A stretch of 64,000 nucleotides of DNA from Phymorhynchus buccinoides (lineage: Eukaryota; Mollusca; Gastropoda; Neogastropoda; Raphitomidae). The DNA lies in the NCBI GenBank assembly GCA_017654935.2, contig CM065683.1, forward strand, positions 100,465-164,464, given 5' to 3'. A program made the position numbers and the translations under genes. Shown piece after piece: positions 34,632 to 46,900 of this stretch (within the stretch, counting starts at the first letter, position 1; each line of letters opens with the position of its first letter). The notes under the pieces were generated by a model. That model saw only the letters and a list, made by a program, of their open reading frames with translations. It ran no database searches and had not been told where the DNA came from.

Positions 34632-35149
34632 AACTTGCAGTATCACGGCTTGGAGAACACAACCATAACCCCTTTGTACAGGTCAACTGGGGATTGCAGT
34701 CCCCATCTACTACCATGATTTAATAATACCCAAGGATAATATTTCGTTAGCTGATAAGATCCAACTAACGTACATGTACATTGTGTAAACGGGTGGTTAG
34801 CATTAATGTACGTTTGATGCTCGGGTTCCTCACCTAGATCGCCTTTGTCCGCATGGCGGATTGTTATATTTTAATATGATGTAGACATGTACCCACTGAC
34901 AATGTAAGGGCAAAAGACAATATGTAAGGGTAAACGCACTTCCACAGATTGCAAAATTCGAACAAAACTCATAAAAAAAACAAATTTTGCGTAATTGTTG
35001 CCTAATAGGCCAAATAAATCAGTTATGTAAGGTGTATGACCTTTAATTGGCATCCCAGATTATATTGTAAGTGATATTGCATCACTTGCATGCATCTCCA
35101 GTTGAAAAACATGCAGAACTCCTACAGATTATGTGTTATGAAATACCCG

Positions 35150-35307
35150 ATCACGGCCATTTTGTAAAATGGCCGCCATTTTGGCCCCAGGAGGAATATG
35201 CAATGTCCCTATATCCAAAAATCTTCCTAGTGGTACGTACTAAATGCGAGCCAAATTCTATGCTTTTATCATCAAACCCACAATCTTTGCACATATCTGC
35301 TGCACTA
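35150..35307 (-). repeat. Right terminal inverted repeat
   Basis: Reverse complement of the blocks at 31,574-31,740, with scattered substitutions and small gaps. Confidence 0.8.
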
Positions 35308-35337
35308 AAACAGCGTAAAGTGTCGGTGAAACTTTGT

Positions 35338-35925
35338 GCGTTTGTAAGTAATCTCCCCAGGTGCTGCCTGACTGTCAGGGGTAAATGGACCACAAGGTAA
35401 GTGAACTTTGTACATTTGTAAGTAATCTCCCCAGGTGCTGCCTGACTGTCAGGGGTAAATGGACCACAAGGTAAGTGAACTTTGTACATTTGTAAGTAAT
35501 CTCCCCAGGTGCTGCCTGACTGTCAGGGGTAAATGGACCACAAGGTAAGTGAACTTTGTACATTTGTAAGTAATCTCCCCAGGTGCTGCCTGACTGTCAG
35601 GGGTAAATGGACCACAAGGTAAGTGAACTTTGTACATTTGTAAGTAATCTCCCCAGGTGCTGCCTGACTGTCAGGGGTAAATGGACCACAAGGTAAGTGA
35701 ACTTTGTACATTTGTAAGTAATCTCCCCAGGTGCTGCCTGACTGTCAGGGGTAAATGGACCACAAGGTAAGTGAACTTTGTACATTTGTAAGTAATCTCC
35801 CCAGGTGCTGCCTGACTGTCAGGGGTAAATGGACCACAAGGTAAGTGAACTTTGTACATTTGTAAGTAATCTCCCCAGGTGCTGCCTGACTGTCAGGGGT
35901 AAATGGACCACAGGGTAAGCAGACA
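35338..35925 (+). repeat. 74-bp array x8, each unit with acceptor- and donor-like sites
   Basis: CTCCCCAGGTGCTGCCTGAC recurs every 74 bp from about 35,350 to 35,870. Each unit reads TAATCTCCCCAG, a 36-nt block (GTGCTGCCTGACTGTCAGGG, GTAAATGGACCACAAG), then GTAAGT. One frame of the 36-nt block is open (CCLTVRGKWTTR). Copies are virtually identical. It begins about 30 bp from the transposon's right end. The same eight copies appear at 55,690-56,275. Confidence 0.9.
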
Positions 35926-35989
35926 TTTTAGGAATAGCATCCATAAGGGTCTCTGACCGATTGGACGCTAATCTCATCACCATCCAAGT

Positions 35990-36150
35990 GAACTTTGTGT
36001 CTACATTGGAAAGGGAAGTAACAATCCAGTGTGTGTTAGCTGAGTCAGCATAAAATAGTAAAGAACTTACAATGGGAAGTAACAATCCAGTGTGTGTTAG
36101 CTGAGTCAGCATACAATAGTAAAGAACTTACAATGGGAAATAACAATGTA
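35990..36150 (+). repeat. Short repeat, about 60 bp x2-3
   Basis: GGGAAGTAACAATCCAGTGT, GTGTTAGCTGAGTCAGCATA, AAGAACTTACAAT repeated, the last copy partial. Confidence 0.85.
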
Positions 36151-36335
36151 TAGCTTTCAAGGAAAAACATTTCACTCCATCAATCAATCAATCCATTCAT
36201 GAGTCAATAAGTTTATTACCCCCCCCCCTGTTCAGTTTGTTTACGTAAAATTCCAAGACTATCTCTAATGTATCTAAAACTATTTCACATAAATGAAACC
36301 AAATTAACTGCTGTGGTAATCAATGAATAATGAAG
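36151..36335. other. Intron sequence, nothing recognised
   Basis: AT-rich with a C9 run near 36,220. No exon or element seen. Confidence 0.5.
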
Positions 36336-36707
36336 TTAATTGTTTCAAACAAACACTTCACATTTGGTGTGGTCTGTTGCCATGGTAATGAATAATGAAG
36401 TTAATTGTTTCAAACAAACAGTTGACATTTGGTGTGGTCTGTTGCCATGGTAATGAATGATGAAGTTAATCGTTTCAAACAAACAGTTGACATTTGGTGT
36501 GGTCTGTTGCCATGGTAATGAATGATGAAGTTAATCGTTTCAAACAAACAGTTGATATTTGGTGTGGTCTGTTGCCATGGTAATGAATGATGAAGTTAAT
36601 CGTTTCAAACAAACAGTTGACATTTGGTGTGGTCTGTTGCCATGGTAATGAATAATGAAGTTAATCCTTTCAAACAAACAGTTGACATTTGGTGTGGTCT
36701 GTTTCAG
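36336..36707 (+). repeat. 65-bp array abutting a 3' splice site
   Basis: About six copies of CAAACAAACAGTTGACATTT, GGTGTGGTCTGTTGCCATGG, TAATGAATGATGAAGTTAAT, CGTTT. In the last copy GGTCTGTTGCC is replaced by GGTCTGTTTCAG, the acceptor of the exon at 36,708. The array therefore grew from the intron end. Confidence 0.93.
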
Positions 36708-36751
36708 GAAGAAGAAAGACACAGGGCGATCCAAGAACTCTGATGGAAAAG
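36708..36751 (+). CDS. Coiled-coil gene, exon KKKDTGRSKNSDGK
   Basis: A 44-nt microexon-sized exon: G (completing valine), KKKDTGRSKNSDGK, then G, donor G|GTACAC, acceptor CTGTTTCAG. The basic, serine-rich linker joins the coiled coil to the C-terminal module. The final G plus GA at 37,522 gives glycine. A reverse copy is at 54,858-54,902 with one extra base in an A/G run. Confidence 0.75.
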
Positions 36752-36779
36752 GTACACTATCTTCCCCGTCTGTCTGGCT

Positions 36780-36781
36780 GG

Positions 36782-36823
<42 letters not shown>

Positions 36824-36830
36824 TTTGATC
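36780..36830. repeat. (CT)n microsatellite
   Basis: About 45 bases of CT shortly after the donor. Confidence 0.95.
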
Positions 36831-36999
36831 TTGTTAATATCATCATTATTGTTTTGAATATCATATGCAGTTGGCAGTATGGTTTCATATTGAATACATT
36901 AATGCAATCAGATCATATTCTTATTAATAAATGTTAATCATTCACATTTCCCCCCAATAAAATGATACTTTATGACCTCACCTGTTGCCCCATTGTGTA

Positions 37000-37521
37000 G
37001 CAATGCAGTGATGAACAGACCCTGTTTCACTATTTCAGTAGAGTCCATTCTGTGGGTGGGTTCATCAGAGAAACTAGGGCATGAAGATGTGGTGGACCCA
37101 TTCATTCCACACGAAAGTGTTTCACTAAATACCGCCCTGCTACCCCTGTTATTAGTAATGAACAGTCCTTGTTTCACTATTTCAGGAGAGTCCATTCTAT
37201 GGGTGGGGATGGAGGACTATTTCAGGAGAGTGATTTCTGTGGGTGGGGTTGGAGGAGGAGGAGGACCAGGAGGAGGTGGTGGACCCGTTCATTCCCCAGG
37301 AAAGGGTGTTAAGCAAGTACCATCCTGCCACCCCTATTATTAACAATGAACTGTCCATGTTTCACTATTTCAGGAGAGTCCATTCTGTGGGCGGGGTTGG
37401 AGGAGGAGGAGGGCCAGGAGGAGGTGGTGGACCCGTTCATTCCCCAGGAAAGGGTGTTAAGCAAGTACCATCCTGCCACCCCTATTATTAACAATGAACT
37501 GTCCATGTTTCACTATTTCAG
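37000..37521 (+). repeat. 148-bp tandem repeat copying splice site and exon start
   Basis: GTCCATGTTTCACTATTTCA followed by GGAGAGTCCATTCTGTGGGC recurs at 37,353 and 37,501 (exactly 148 bp), with older shorter copies near 37,010 and 37,160-37,230. Each unit keeps the acceptor and about 85-95 coding bases, ending GGTGTTAAGCAAGTACC, where the true exon has GGTGTTCAGCAAGTACG. Confidence 0.92.
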
Positions 37522-37703
37522 GAGAGTCCATTCTGTGGGCGGGGTTGGAGGAGGAGGAGGGCCAGGAGGAGGTGGTGGACCCGTTCATTCCCCAGGAAAG
37601 GGTGTTCAGCAAGTACGCGGCCATGCTGTACACATCCAACAACTCGGCAAAGACCTTTGAGGAATTCAAGGACGCCAAGTTCTGCCCCAGCTGTGGAGAG
37701 AAG
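37522..37703 (+). CDS. Coiled-coil gene, exon ESILWAGLEE...FCPSCGEK
   Basis: A 182-nt exon after CACTATTTCAG: GA (completing glycine), then ESILWAGLEEEEGQEEVVDP, FIPQERVFSKYAAMLYTSNN, SAKTFEEFKDAKFCPSCGEK, donor AAG|GTAACA, phase 0 out. An acidic segment, then a CPxCG knuckle as in half of a zinc ribbon. The partner cysteines would be in a further exon I could not find. The gene may continue past the arrays to the right, or into the gap. Reverse copy at 53,866-54,044. Confidence 0.75.
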
Positions 37704-37714
37704 GTAACACTGTA

Positions 37715-39345
37715 CTGTATAAAACAACTAGTGCATAATATGCACACTGACAATATATCTAGTGCATAATATACACACTGACAATATAACTAGTGCATAA
37801 TATGCACACTGACAATATAACTAGTGCATAACATACACACTGACAATATAACTAGTGCATAATATGCACACTGACAATATATCTAGTGCATAATATGCAC
37901 ACTGACAATATAACTAGTGCATAACATACACACTGACAATATAACTAGTGCATAATATGCACACTGACAATATGACTAGTGCATAATATACACACTGACA
38001 ATATAACTAGTGCATAACATACACACTGACAATATAACTAGTGCATAACATACACACTGACAATATAACTAGTGCATAACATACACACTGACAATATAAC
38101 TAGTGCATAACATACACGCTGACAATATATCTAGTGCATAACATACACACTGACAATATAACTAGTGCATAACATACACACTGACAATATAACTAGTGCA
38201 TAACATACACACTGACAATATAACTAGTGCATAACATACGCACTGACAATATAACTAGTGCATAACATATGCACTGACAATATAACTAGTGCATAATATA
38301 TGCACTGACATTATAACTAGTGCATAACATACACACTGACAATATAACTAGTACATAACATACGCACTGACAATATAACTAGTGCATAACATACACACTG
38401 ACAATATAACTAGTGCATAACATACACACTGACATTATAACTAGTGCATAGCATACACACTGACATTATAACTAGTGCATAATATGCACACTGACAATAT
38501 ATCTAGGGCATAATATACACACTGACAATATATCTAGTGCATAATATACACACTGACAATATATCTAGTGCATAATATACACACTGACAATATATCTAGT
38601 GCATAACATATGCACACTGACAATATATCTAGTGCATAATATGCACACTGACAATATATCTAGTGCATAATATACACACTGACAATATATCTAGTGCATA
38701 ATATGCACACTGACAATATGACTAGTGCATAATATACACACTGACAATATATCTAGTGCATAATATACACACTGACAATATAACTAGTGCATAACATACA
38801 CGCTGACAATATATCTAGTGCATAATATACACACTGACAATATAACTAGTGCATAACATACACGCTGACAATATAACTAGTGCATAATATACACACTGAC
38901 AATATAACTAGTGCATAACATACACACTGACAATATAACTAGTGCATAATATGCACACTGACAATATAACTAGTGCATAACATATGCACTGACAATATAA
39001 CTAGTGCATAATATGCGCACTGACAATATAACTAGTGCATAATATATGCACTGACATTATAACTAGTGCATAACATACACACTGACAATATAACTAGTAC
39101 ATAACATACACACTGACAATATAACTAGTGCATAACATACACACTGACAATATAACTAGTGCATAACATACACACTGACATTATAACTAGTGCATAGCAT
39201 ACACACTGACATTATAACTAGTGCATAATATGCACACTGACAATATATCTAGGGCATAATATACACACTGACAATATATCTAGTGCATAATATGCACACT
39301 GACAATATAACTAGTGCATAACATACAGACTGACAATATAACTAA
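37715..39345 (+). repeat. 31-bp minisatellite, about 52 copies
   Basis: CTAGTGCATAACATACACAC plus TGACAATATAA every 31 bp, with AACATACACAC / AATATGCACAC subtypes in blocks, starting within 20 bases of the exon donor at 37,704. A stretch near 38,300-38,500 recurs near 39,040-39,280 in the same subtype order, a higher-order duplication. Confidence 0.95.
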
Positions 39346-39392
39346 GACCTTTGAGGAGTTCTGCCCTAGTTGTGGATAGAAGGTAACACTGT
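39346..39392 (+). pseudogene. Partial copy of the zinc-knuckle exon end
   Basis: AAGACCTTTGAGGAGTTCTG, CCCTAGTTGTGGATAGAAG, GTAACACTGT: the end of the exon at 37,703 (KTFEEF...CPSCG) with an internal deletion and a stop (TAG), still followed by the GTAACA donor. It closes the 31-bp array, so array plus exon end were duplicated together. Confidence 0.8.
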
Positions 39393-39409
39393 TCCCCCTG
39401 AAAGTTCTG

Positions 39410-40390
39410 TGCTTTTAGCTTCCTCTAATCTATCACTCTCTTTGACTCTGCCCTTTCCCTTTGCTTACTGTCATCTACCCAGTAAACTTCCTCTAATCTA
39501 TCACTCTCTTTGACTCTGCCCTTTTTTTCCCTTTGCTTACTGTCATCTACCAGTAACTTCCTCTAATCTCTCACTCTCTTTGACTGCCCTTTCCCCTTTG
39601 CTTACTGTCATCTACCAGTAACTTCCTCTAATCTATCACTCTCTTTGACTGCCCTTTCCCCTTTGCTTACTGTCATCTACCAGTAACTTCCTCTAATCTA
39701 TCACTCTCTTTGACTCTGCCCTTTCCCCTTTGCTTACTGTCATCTACCAGTAACTTCCTCTAATCTATCACTCTCTTTGACTCTGCCTTTCCCCTTTGCT
39801 TACTGTTTTGTTTGTTTTGTAAAACTGTTTGTCATCTACCAGTAACTTCCTCTAATCTATCACTCTCTTTGACTCTGCCCTTTCCCTCTTTGCTTACTGT
39901 CATCTACCAGTAACTTCCTCTAATCTATCACTCTCTTTGACTCTGCCCTTTCCCCTTTGCTTACTGTCATCTACCAGTAACTTTCCTCTAATCTATCACT
40001 CTCTTTGACTCTTGCCTTTTCCCCTTTGCTTACTATCGTCTACCAGTAACTTCCTCTAATCTGTCACTCTCTTTGACTCTGCCTTTTCCCCTTTGCTTAC
40101 TGTCATCTACCAGTAACTTCCTCTAATCTGTCACTCTCTTTGACTCTGCCCTTTCCCCTTTGCTTACTGTCATCTACTACAGTAACTTCCTCTAATCTAT
40201 CACTCTCTTTGACTCTGCCCTTTCCCCTTTGCTTACTGTCATCTACCAGTAACTTCCTCTAATCTATCACTCTCTTTGACTCTGCCCTTTCCCCTTTGCT
40301 TACTGTCATCTACCAGTAACTTCCTCTAATCTATCACTCTCTTTGACTCTGCCTTTCCCCTTTGCTTACTATCGTCTACCAGTAGTCTTT
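39410..40390 (+). repeat. 67-bp minisatellite, about 14 copies
   Basis: CTTCCTCTAATCTATCACTC, TCTTTGACTCTGCCCTTTCC, CCTTTGCTTACTGTCATCTA, CCAGTAA. Highly pyrimidine-rich with a CTACCAG at each end, so every unit resembles a 3' splice site. Confidence 0.93.
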
Positions 40391-40577
40391 CTGAATTACT
40401 GATCTATTCTCCTGCCTTTTCTCTAGAAACTCTTACTCTTTCTCTAGCCAACGGACATGCTGAGCCTATTTTATAGTTAGGTGCATAACAGCAGCATGAC
40501 GCATTTACGCTCATATGACAAGAGCGAAGAAGAAGAAAAAAGTTCATTAGCCACCCACCAGAGGTGACACTGCAATG
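40391..40577. other. Unassigned spacer
   Basis: No gene seen. The same sequence is in reverse at 51,070-51,250. Confidence 0.5.
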
Positions 40578-40862
40578 TGTAGCATATTTTTCGGACTACA
40601 AGGCGTCCCTGATTATAAGGCGCAACCCCCAAATTTTACACAAAATTCAGATTCTGTTATTCTATTTTCTTACTATTTTGTTAGTCATATTATAAGGCGC
40701 AGGGGTCTCAGTCTGGGAAAAAAAGTATATCCTTATAGTCTGTAACATACTGTACTATATGTCCGTACTATGTTATTAGTCATCTTCTAAGGCGCAGGGG
40801 TCTCAGTCTGGGGAAAAAAAGTATCTCCTTATACAGTTATAGTCAGAAAAATACAGTACTGT
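40578..40862. mobile_element. MITE with TTTTTCGGACTA ends
   Basis: The left end CATATTTTTCGGACTACAAG and GCG is matched by an inverted TACTGTATTTTTCTGACTAT on the right. Inside, ATTATAAGGCGCA and CTAAGGCGCAGGGGTCTCAG occur twice. No ORF. Reverse copy at 50,786-51,066. Confidence 0.6.
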
Positions 40863-43800
40863 TGGGTGTTACACTATGTTGTGTTACTGTTTGGTGTTAC
40901 ACTATGTTGTGTTACTGTTAGGTGTTACACGATGTTATGTTGGTGTTACACTATGTTGTGTTACTGTTAGGTGTTACACTATATTATGTTACTGTTTGGT
41001 GTTACAGTATGTTATGTTACTGTTTGGTGTTACACTATGATGTGTTACTGTTTGATGTTACACTGTGATGTGTTATTGTTTGGTGTTACACTATGTTGTG
41101 TTACTGTTTGGTGTTACACTATGTTGTGTTGGTGTTACACTATGTTGTGTTACTGTTAGGTGTTACACTATGTTATGTTACTGTTTGGTGTTACACTATG
41201 TTATGTTACTGTTTGGTGTTACACTGTGGTGTGTTACTGTTAGGTGTTACACTATGTTGTTTTACTGTTTGGTGTTACATTATGTTATGTTACTGTTTGG
41301 TGTTACACTGTGGTGTGTTACTGTTAGGTGTTACACTATGTTGTTTTACTGTTTGGTGTTACATTATGTTGTGTTACTGTTTGGTGTTACACTATGTTGT
41401 GTTACTGTTTGGTGTTACACTATGTTGTGTTACGTTATGGTGTTTTACTGTTAGGTGTTACACTATGTTGTGTTACTGTTAGGTGTTACATTATGTTATG
41501 TTACTGTTTGGTGTTACACTATGATGTGTTACTGTTAGGTGTTACATCATGTTGTGTTACTGTTTGGTGTTACACTATTATGTTGCTGTTTGATGTTACA
41601 CTATGGTGTGTTGGTGTTACACCATTATATTACTGTTAGGTGTCACACTATGGTTTGTTACTGTTTGGTGTTATACTATGTTGTGTTACTGTTAGGTGTT
41701 ACACTATGTTGTGTTACTGTTAGGTGTTACACTATGTGTACTGTTTGGTGTTACACTATGTTGTGTTACTGTTTGGTGTTACACTATGTTGTGTTACTGT
41801 TTGGTGTTATACTATGTTGTGTTACTGTTAGGTGTTACACTATGCTGTGTTACTGTTAGATGTTACACTATGTTATGTTGGTGTTACACTATGTTATGTT
41901 GGTGTTACACTATGTTGTGTTACTGTTTGGTGTCACACTATGTTGTGTTACTGTTTAGTGTTACACTATGTTGCGTTACTGTTTGGTGTTACACTAAGGT
42001 GTGCTACTGTTCGATGTTTCACTATGTCATTTTACTGTTTGGTGTTACATTATGTTATGTTACTGTTTGGTGTTACACTATGTTATCCTATTGTTTGATG
42101 TTACACTATATTATGTTGATGTTTGGTGTTACATTATGGTGTGTTACTGTTTGGTGTTACACTATGTCACATTACTGTTTGGTGTTACACTATGTTATGT
42201 TACTGTTTGGTGTTACATTATGTTATGTTACTGTTTGGTGTTACACTATGTTATGTTGCTGTTTGGTGTTACACGATTATGTTGCTGTTTGATATTACAC
42301 TATGTTGTGTTGGTGTTACACTATGGTGTGTTACTGTTTGATGTTACATTATGTTATCCTACTGTTTGGTGTTACACTATGTTATGTTACTGTTTGGTGT
42401 TACACTATGTTATGTTGCTGTTTGATGTTACACTATGTTGTGTTGGTGTTACACTATGGTGTGTTACTGTTTGATGTTACATTATGTTATCCTACTGTTT
42501 GGTGTTACACTATGTTATGTTACTGTTTGGTGTTACACTATGCTATGCTACTGTTTGGTGTTACACGATTATGTTACTGTTTGATGTTACACTATGTTGT
42601 GTTGGTGTTACACTATGTTACACTATGTTGTGTTACTGTTGTTATGTTACTATTTGGTGTTACACTATGTTATGTTACTGTTAGATGTTACACTATGTTA
42701 TGCTACTGTTTGGTGTTACACTATGTTGTTACTGTTTGGTGTTACACTATGTTATGTTACTGTTTGGTGTTACATTATGTTGTGTTACTGTTTGGTGTTA
42801 CACTATGTTGTGTTACTGTTTGATGTTACACTATTATGTGTTATTGTTTGGTGTTACACTATGTTGTGTTGGTGTTACACTATTATATTACTGTTAGGTG
42901 TCACACTATGGTGTGTTACTGTTTGGTGTTACACTATGTTATGTTACTGTTTGGTGTTACACTATGTTATGCTACTGTTTGGTGTTATACTATGTTGTGT
43001 TACTGTTAGGTGTTACACTATGTTGTGTTACTGTTAGGTGTTACACTATGTTATGTTACTGTTTGATGTTACACTACGGTATGTTACTGTTTGGTGTTGC
43101 ACTATGTTATGTTACTGTTTGGTGTTACACTATGTTGTGTTACTGTTATGTGTTACACTATGATGTGGTACTGTTTGATGTTACACTGTGTTATGTTACT
43201 GTTTGGTGTTACACTATGTTATGCTACTGTTTGGTATTACATTATGGTATGTTACTGTTTGGTGTTACACTATGTTATGTTATTGTTTGGTGTTACATTA
43301 TTATGTGTTATTGTTTGGTGTTACATTATGTTATGTTACTGTTTGGTGTTGCACTATGTTATGTTACTGTTTGGTGTTACACTATGTTATGCTACTGTTT
43401 GGTGTTACACTATGTTGTGTTACTGTTAGGTGTTACACTATGATGTGTCACTGTTTGGTGTTACACTATGTTGTGTTACATTATGTTATGTTACTGTTTG
43501 GTGTTGCACTATGTTATGTTACTGTTTGGTGTTACACTATGTTGTGTTACTGTTAGGTGTTACACTATGTTATTTTACTGTTTGGTGTTACATTATGTTA
43601 TGTTACTGTTTGGTGTTACATTATGTTATGTTTCTGTTTGGTGTTACACTATGTTATGTTACTGTTAGGTGTTATGTTATGTTACTGTTAGGTGTTACAC
43701 TATGTTATGTTTCTGTTTGGTGTTAGGTTTATGGTTAGGGTTATGTTACTGTTTGGTGTTACACTATGTTATGTTACTGTTTGGTGTTATATTATGTTAT

Positions 43801-43915
43801 GTTACTGTTTGGTGTTACACTATGTTATGTTTCTGTTTGGTGTTAGGTTTATGGTTAGGGTTATGTTACTGTTAGGTGTTACACTATGTTATGTTTCTGT
43901 TTGTTATGTGTTAGG
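40863..43915 (+). repeat. 28-bp minisatellite (type A), about 105 copies
   Basis: GGTGTTACACTATGTTATGT plus TACTGTTT with local deletions (TTGGTGTTACAC short units) and substitutions. CYCLVLHYVML-type frames are repeat translations. Near 43,725 and 43,850, GTTAGGTTTATGGTTAGGGT forms a short variant block. Confidence 0.95.
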
Positions 43916-46900
43916 TGTTATTGTTAGGTGTTGCACTATGTTGTGTATTGTTAGGTGTTACACTGTTGTGTATTGTGGTGTTACACTATGTTGTGTATTG
44001 TTAGGTGTTGCACTGTGTTGTGTATTGTTAGGTGTTGCACTATGTTGTGTATTGTTAGGTGTTACTATGTTGTGTAATGATAGGTGTTACACTATGTTGT
44101 GTATTGTTAGGTGTTGCACTATGTTGTGTATTGATAGGTGTTGCACTATGTTGTGTATTGTTAGGTGTTACACTATGTTGTGTATTGATAGGTGTTACAC
44201 TATGTTGTGTATTGCTAGGTGTTACACTATGTTGTGTATTGTTAGGTGTTACACTATGTTGTGTATTGTTAGGTGTTACACTATGTTGTGTATTGTTAGG
44301 TGTTGCACTATGTTGTGTATTGTTAGGTGTTGCACTATGTTGTGTATTGTTAGGTGTTTCACTATGTTGTGTATTGTTAGGTGTTGCACTTTGTTGTGTA
44401 TTGTTAGGTGTTGCACTTTGTTGTGTATTGTTAGGTGTTGCACTTTGTTGTGTATTGTTAGGTGTTGCACTTTGTTGTGTATTGTTAGGTGTTGCACTTT
44501 GTTGTGTATTGTTAGGTGTTGCACTTTGTTGTGTATTGTTAGGTGTTGCACTATGTTGTGTATTGTTAGGTGTTACACTATGTTGTGTATTGTTAGGTGT
44601 TGCACTATGTTGTGTATTGTTATGTGTAGGTGTTACACTATGTTGTGTATTGTTAGGTGTTACACTATGTTGTGTATTGTTAGGTGTTGCACTATGTTGT
44701 GTATTGCTAGGTGTTGCACTATGTTGTGTATTGTTAGGTGTTACACTATGTTGTGTATTGTTAGGTGTTGCACTATGTTGTGTATTGTTAGGTGTTACAC
44801 TATGTTGTGTATTGTTAGGTGTTACACTATGTTGTGTATTGTTAGGTGTTGCACTTTGTTGTGTAATGTTAGGTGTTGCACTATGTTGTGTAGGTGTGTA
44901 AGTAGGTGTTGCACTATGTTGTGTATTGTTAGGTGTTGCACTATGTTGTGTATTGTTAGGTGTTACACTATGTTGTGTATTGTTAGGTGTTACACTATGT
45001 TGTGTAATGTTAGGTGTTGCACTATGTTGTGTATTGTTAAGTGTTACACTATGTTGTGTATTGCTAGGTGTTGCACTATGTTGTGTATTGTTAGGTGTTG
45101 CACTATGTTGTGTATTGTTAGGTGTTGCACTATGTTGTGTATTGTTAGGTGTTGCACTTTGTTGTGTATTGTTAGGTGTTGCACTTTGTTGTGTATTGTT
45201 AGGTGTTGCACTTTGTTGTGTATTGTTAGGTGTTACACTATGTTGTGTAATGTTATGTGTTTCACTATGTTGTGTATTGTTAGGTGTTGCACTATGTTGT
45301 GTATTGTTAGGTGTTGCACTATGTTGTGTATTGTTAGGTGTTACACTAAGTTGTGTATTGTTAGGTGTTACACTATGTTGTTTATTGTTAGGTGTTACAC
45401 TATGTTGTGTAATGTTATGTGTTGCACTATGTTGTGTATTGTTAGGTGTTTCACTATGTTGTGTATTGTTAGGTGTTTCACTATGTTGTGTATTGTTAGG
45501 TAGGTGTTGCACTATGGTTGTGTATTGTTAGGTGTTGCACTATGTTGTGTATTGTTAGGTGTTTACACTATGTTTGTGTATTGTTAGGTGTCACACTATT
45601 TTGTGTATTGTTAGGTGTTACACTATGTTGGTATTGTTAGTGTGTTACACTATCTTGTGTCTTAGTTAGGTGTTTACCTATGTTGTGTGTATTGCTAGTG
45701 TTCCACTATGTGTGTATTGTTAGGTGTTCACTATGTTGGTTATTGCTAGGTGTTACACTATGTTGTGGGGGGGTTTTAAAAAAAATTTGGGGTTAGTGTT
45801 GCACTATGTTGTGTATTGTTAGGTGTTGCACTATGGTTGTGTATTGTTAGGTGTTACACTCTGTTGTGTATGCTAATGTGTTACACTATGTTGTGTATTG
45901 TTGGTGTTGCACTATGTTGTGTATTAGGTGTTACACTATGTTGTGGTACATGCTAGTTGTTGCACTATGGTTTGTATTGTTAGGTGTTACACTATGTTTG
46001 TGTATTGTTGTTTTGCACTATGTTGTTGTATTGTGAGGTTGTACACTATGTTGTTGTATTGTTAGGTGTTTGCACTATGTTGTGTATTGGTTTTAGGTGT
46101 TGCACTATTTGTGTAATGCTAGGTGTTTTGCACTATGTTGTGTATTGTTTAGTGTTACACTATGTTGGTATTGTTAGGCGTGTTGCACTTTGTTGTGTAT
46201 TGTGAGGTGTACACTATGTTGTGGTATTGTTAGGTGTTGCACTATGTGGTGTATTGTTTCGGTGTTACCTATGTTGTGGTATGTTTATTGTGTTACACTA
46301 TGTTGTGTATTGTTAGGTGTTACACTATGTTGCGTATTGTTAGGTGTTGCACTATGTTTTGTTAATCTAGTGTTGCACTATCTGTGTATTGGTTAGTGTT
46401 CACTATGTTGTGGTATTGTTAGGTGTTGCACTATGTTTTGTATTGTTAGTGTTGCACTATGTTGTGCATTGTTTATTGTTGCACTATGATTGTGTATTGC
46501 TAGTGTTGCACTATGTTGTGTAATGTTAGTGGGTGCACTATGTTGTGTATTGGTTAGGTGTTGCACTATGTTTGTGTAATGTTAGGTGTTGCACTATTTT
46601 TGTATTGTTAGGTGTTGCACTATGTTGTTTCTTGTTAGGTGTTGCACTATGTTGTGTATGGTTAGGTGTTACACATATGTTGTGTATTGTTAGTGTTGCC
46701 TATGTTGTGTAATGTTAGGTGTTTGCACTATGTTGTGTATTATTATGTTGTTACACTATGTTGTGTAATGTTAGGTGTTGACTATGTTGTGTATTGTTAG
46801 GTGTTACCTATGTTGTGTATTGGTTAGGTTGGTTTACACTATGTTGTGTATTGTTTTAGGTGTTGCACTAGGTTGTGTATTGCTAGGTGTTGCACTATGT

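Larger units (their letters stand above)
31574..35307 (+). mobile_element. 3.7-kb DNA-transposon-like element with about 160-bp inverted ends
   Basis: The left end from 31,574 starts TAGTGCAGCAGATATGTG, then TGTGGGTTTGATGATAAAAG, TTTTTGGATATAGGGACATC, and GGCGGCCATTTTACAAAATG. The right end (35,150-35,307) is the reverse complement of the same blocks in the same order. AAA stands at both outer edges, a possible short target duplication. The inside carries one broken protein (31,838-34,631). A second copy lies at 56,308-60,034. Confidence 0.8.

Noticed and set aside
43725..43865. TTAGGG-like telomere word in GGTTTATGGTTAGGGTTATG
   Set aside because: Only two isolated occurrences inside variants of the 28-bp repeat. 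No run of TTAGGG.
43692..45512. 603- and 485-residue frames on opposite strands
   Set aside because: 27-bp array in register. They end exactly where indel noise begins.
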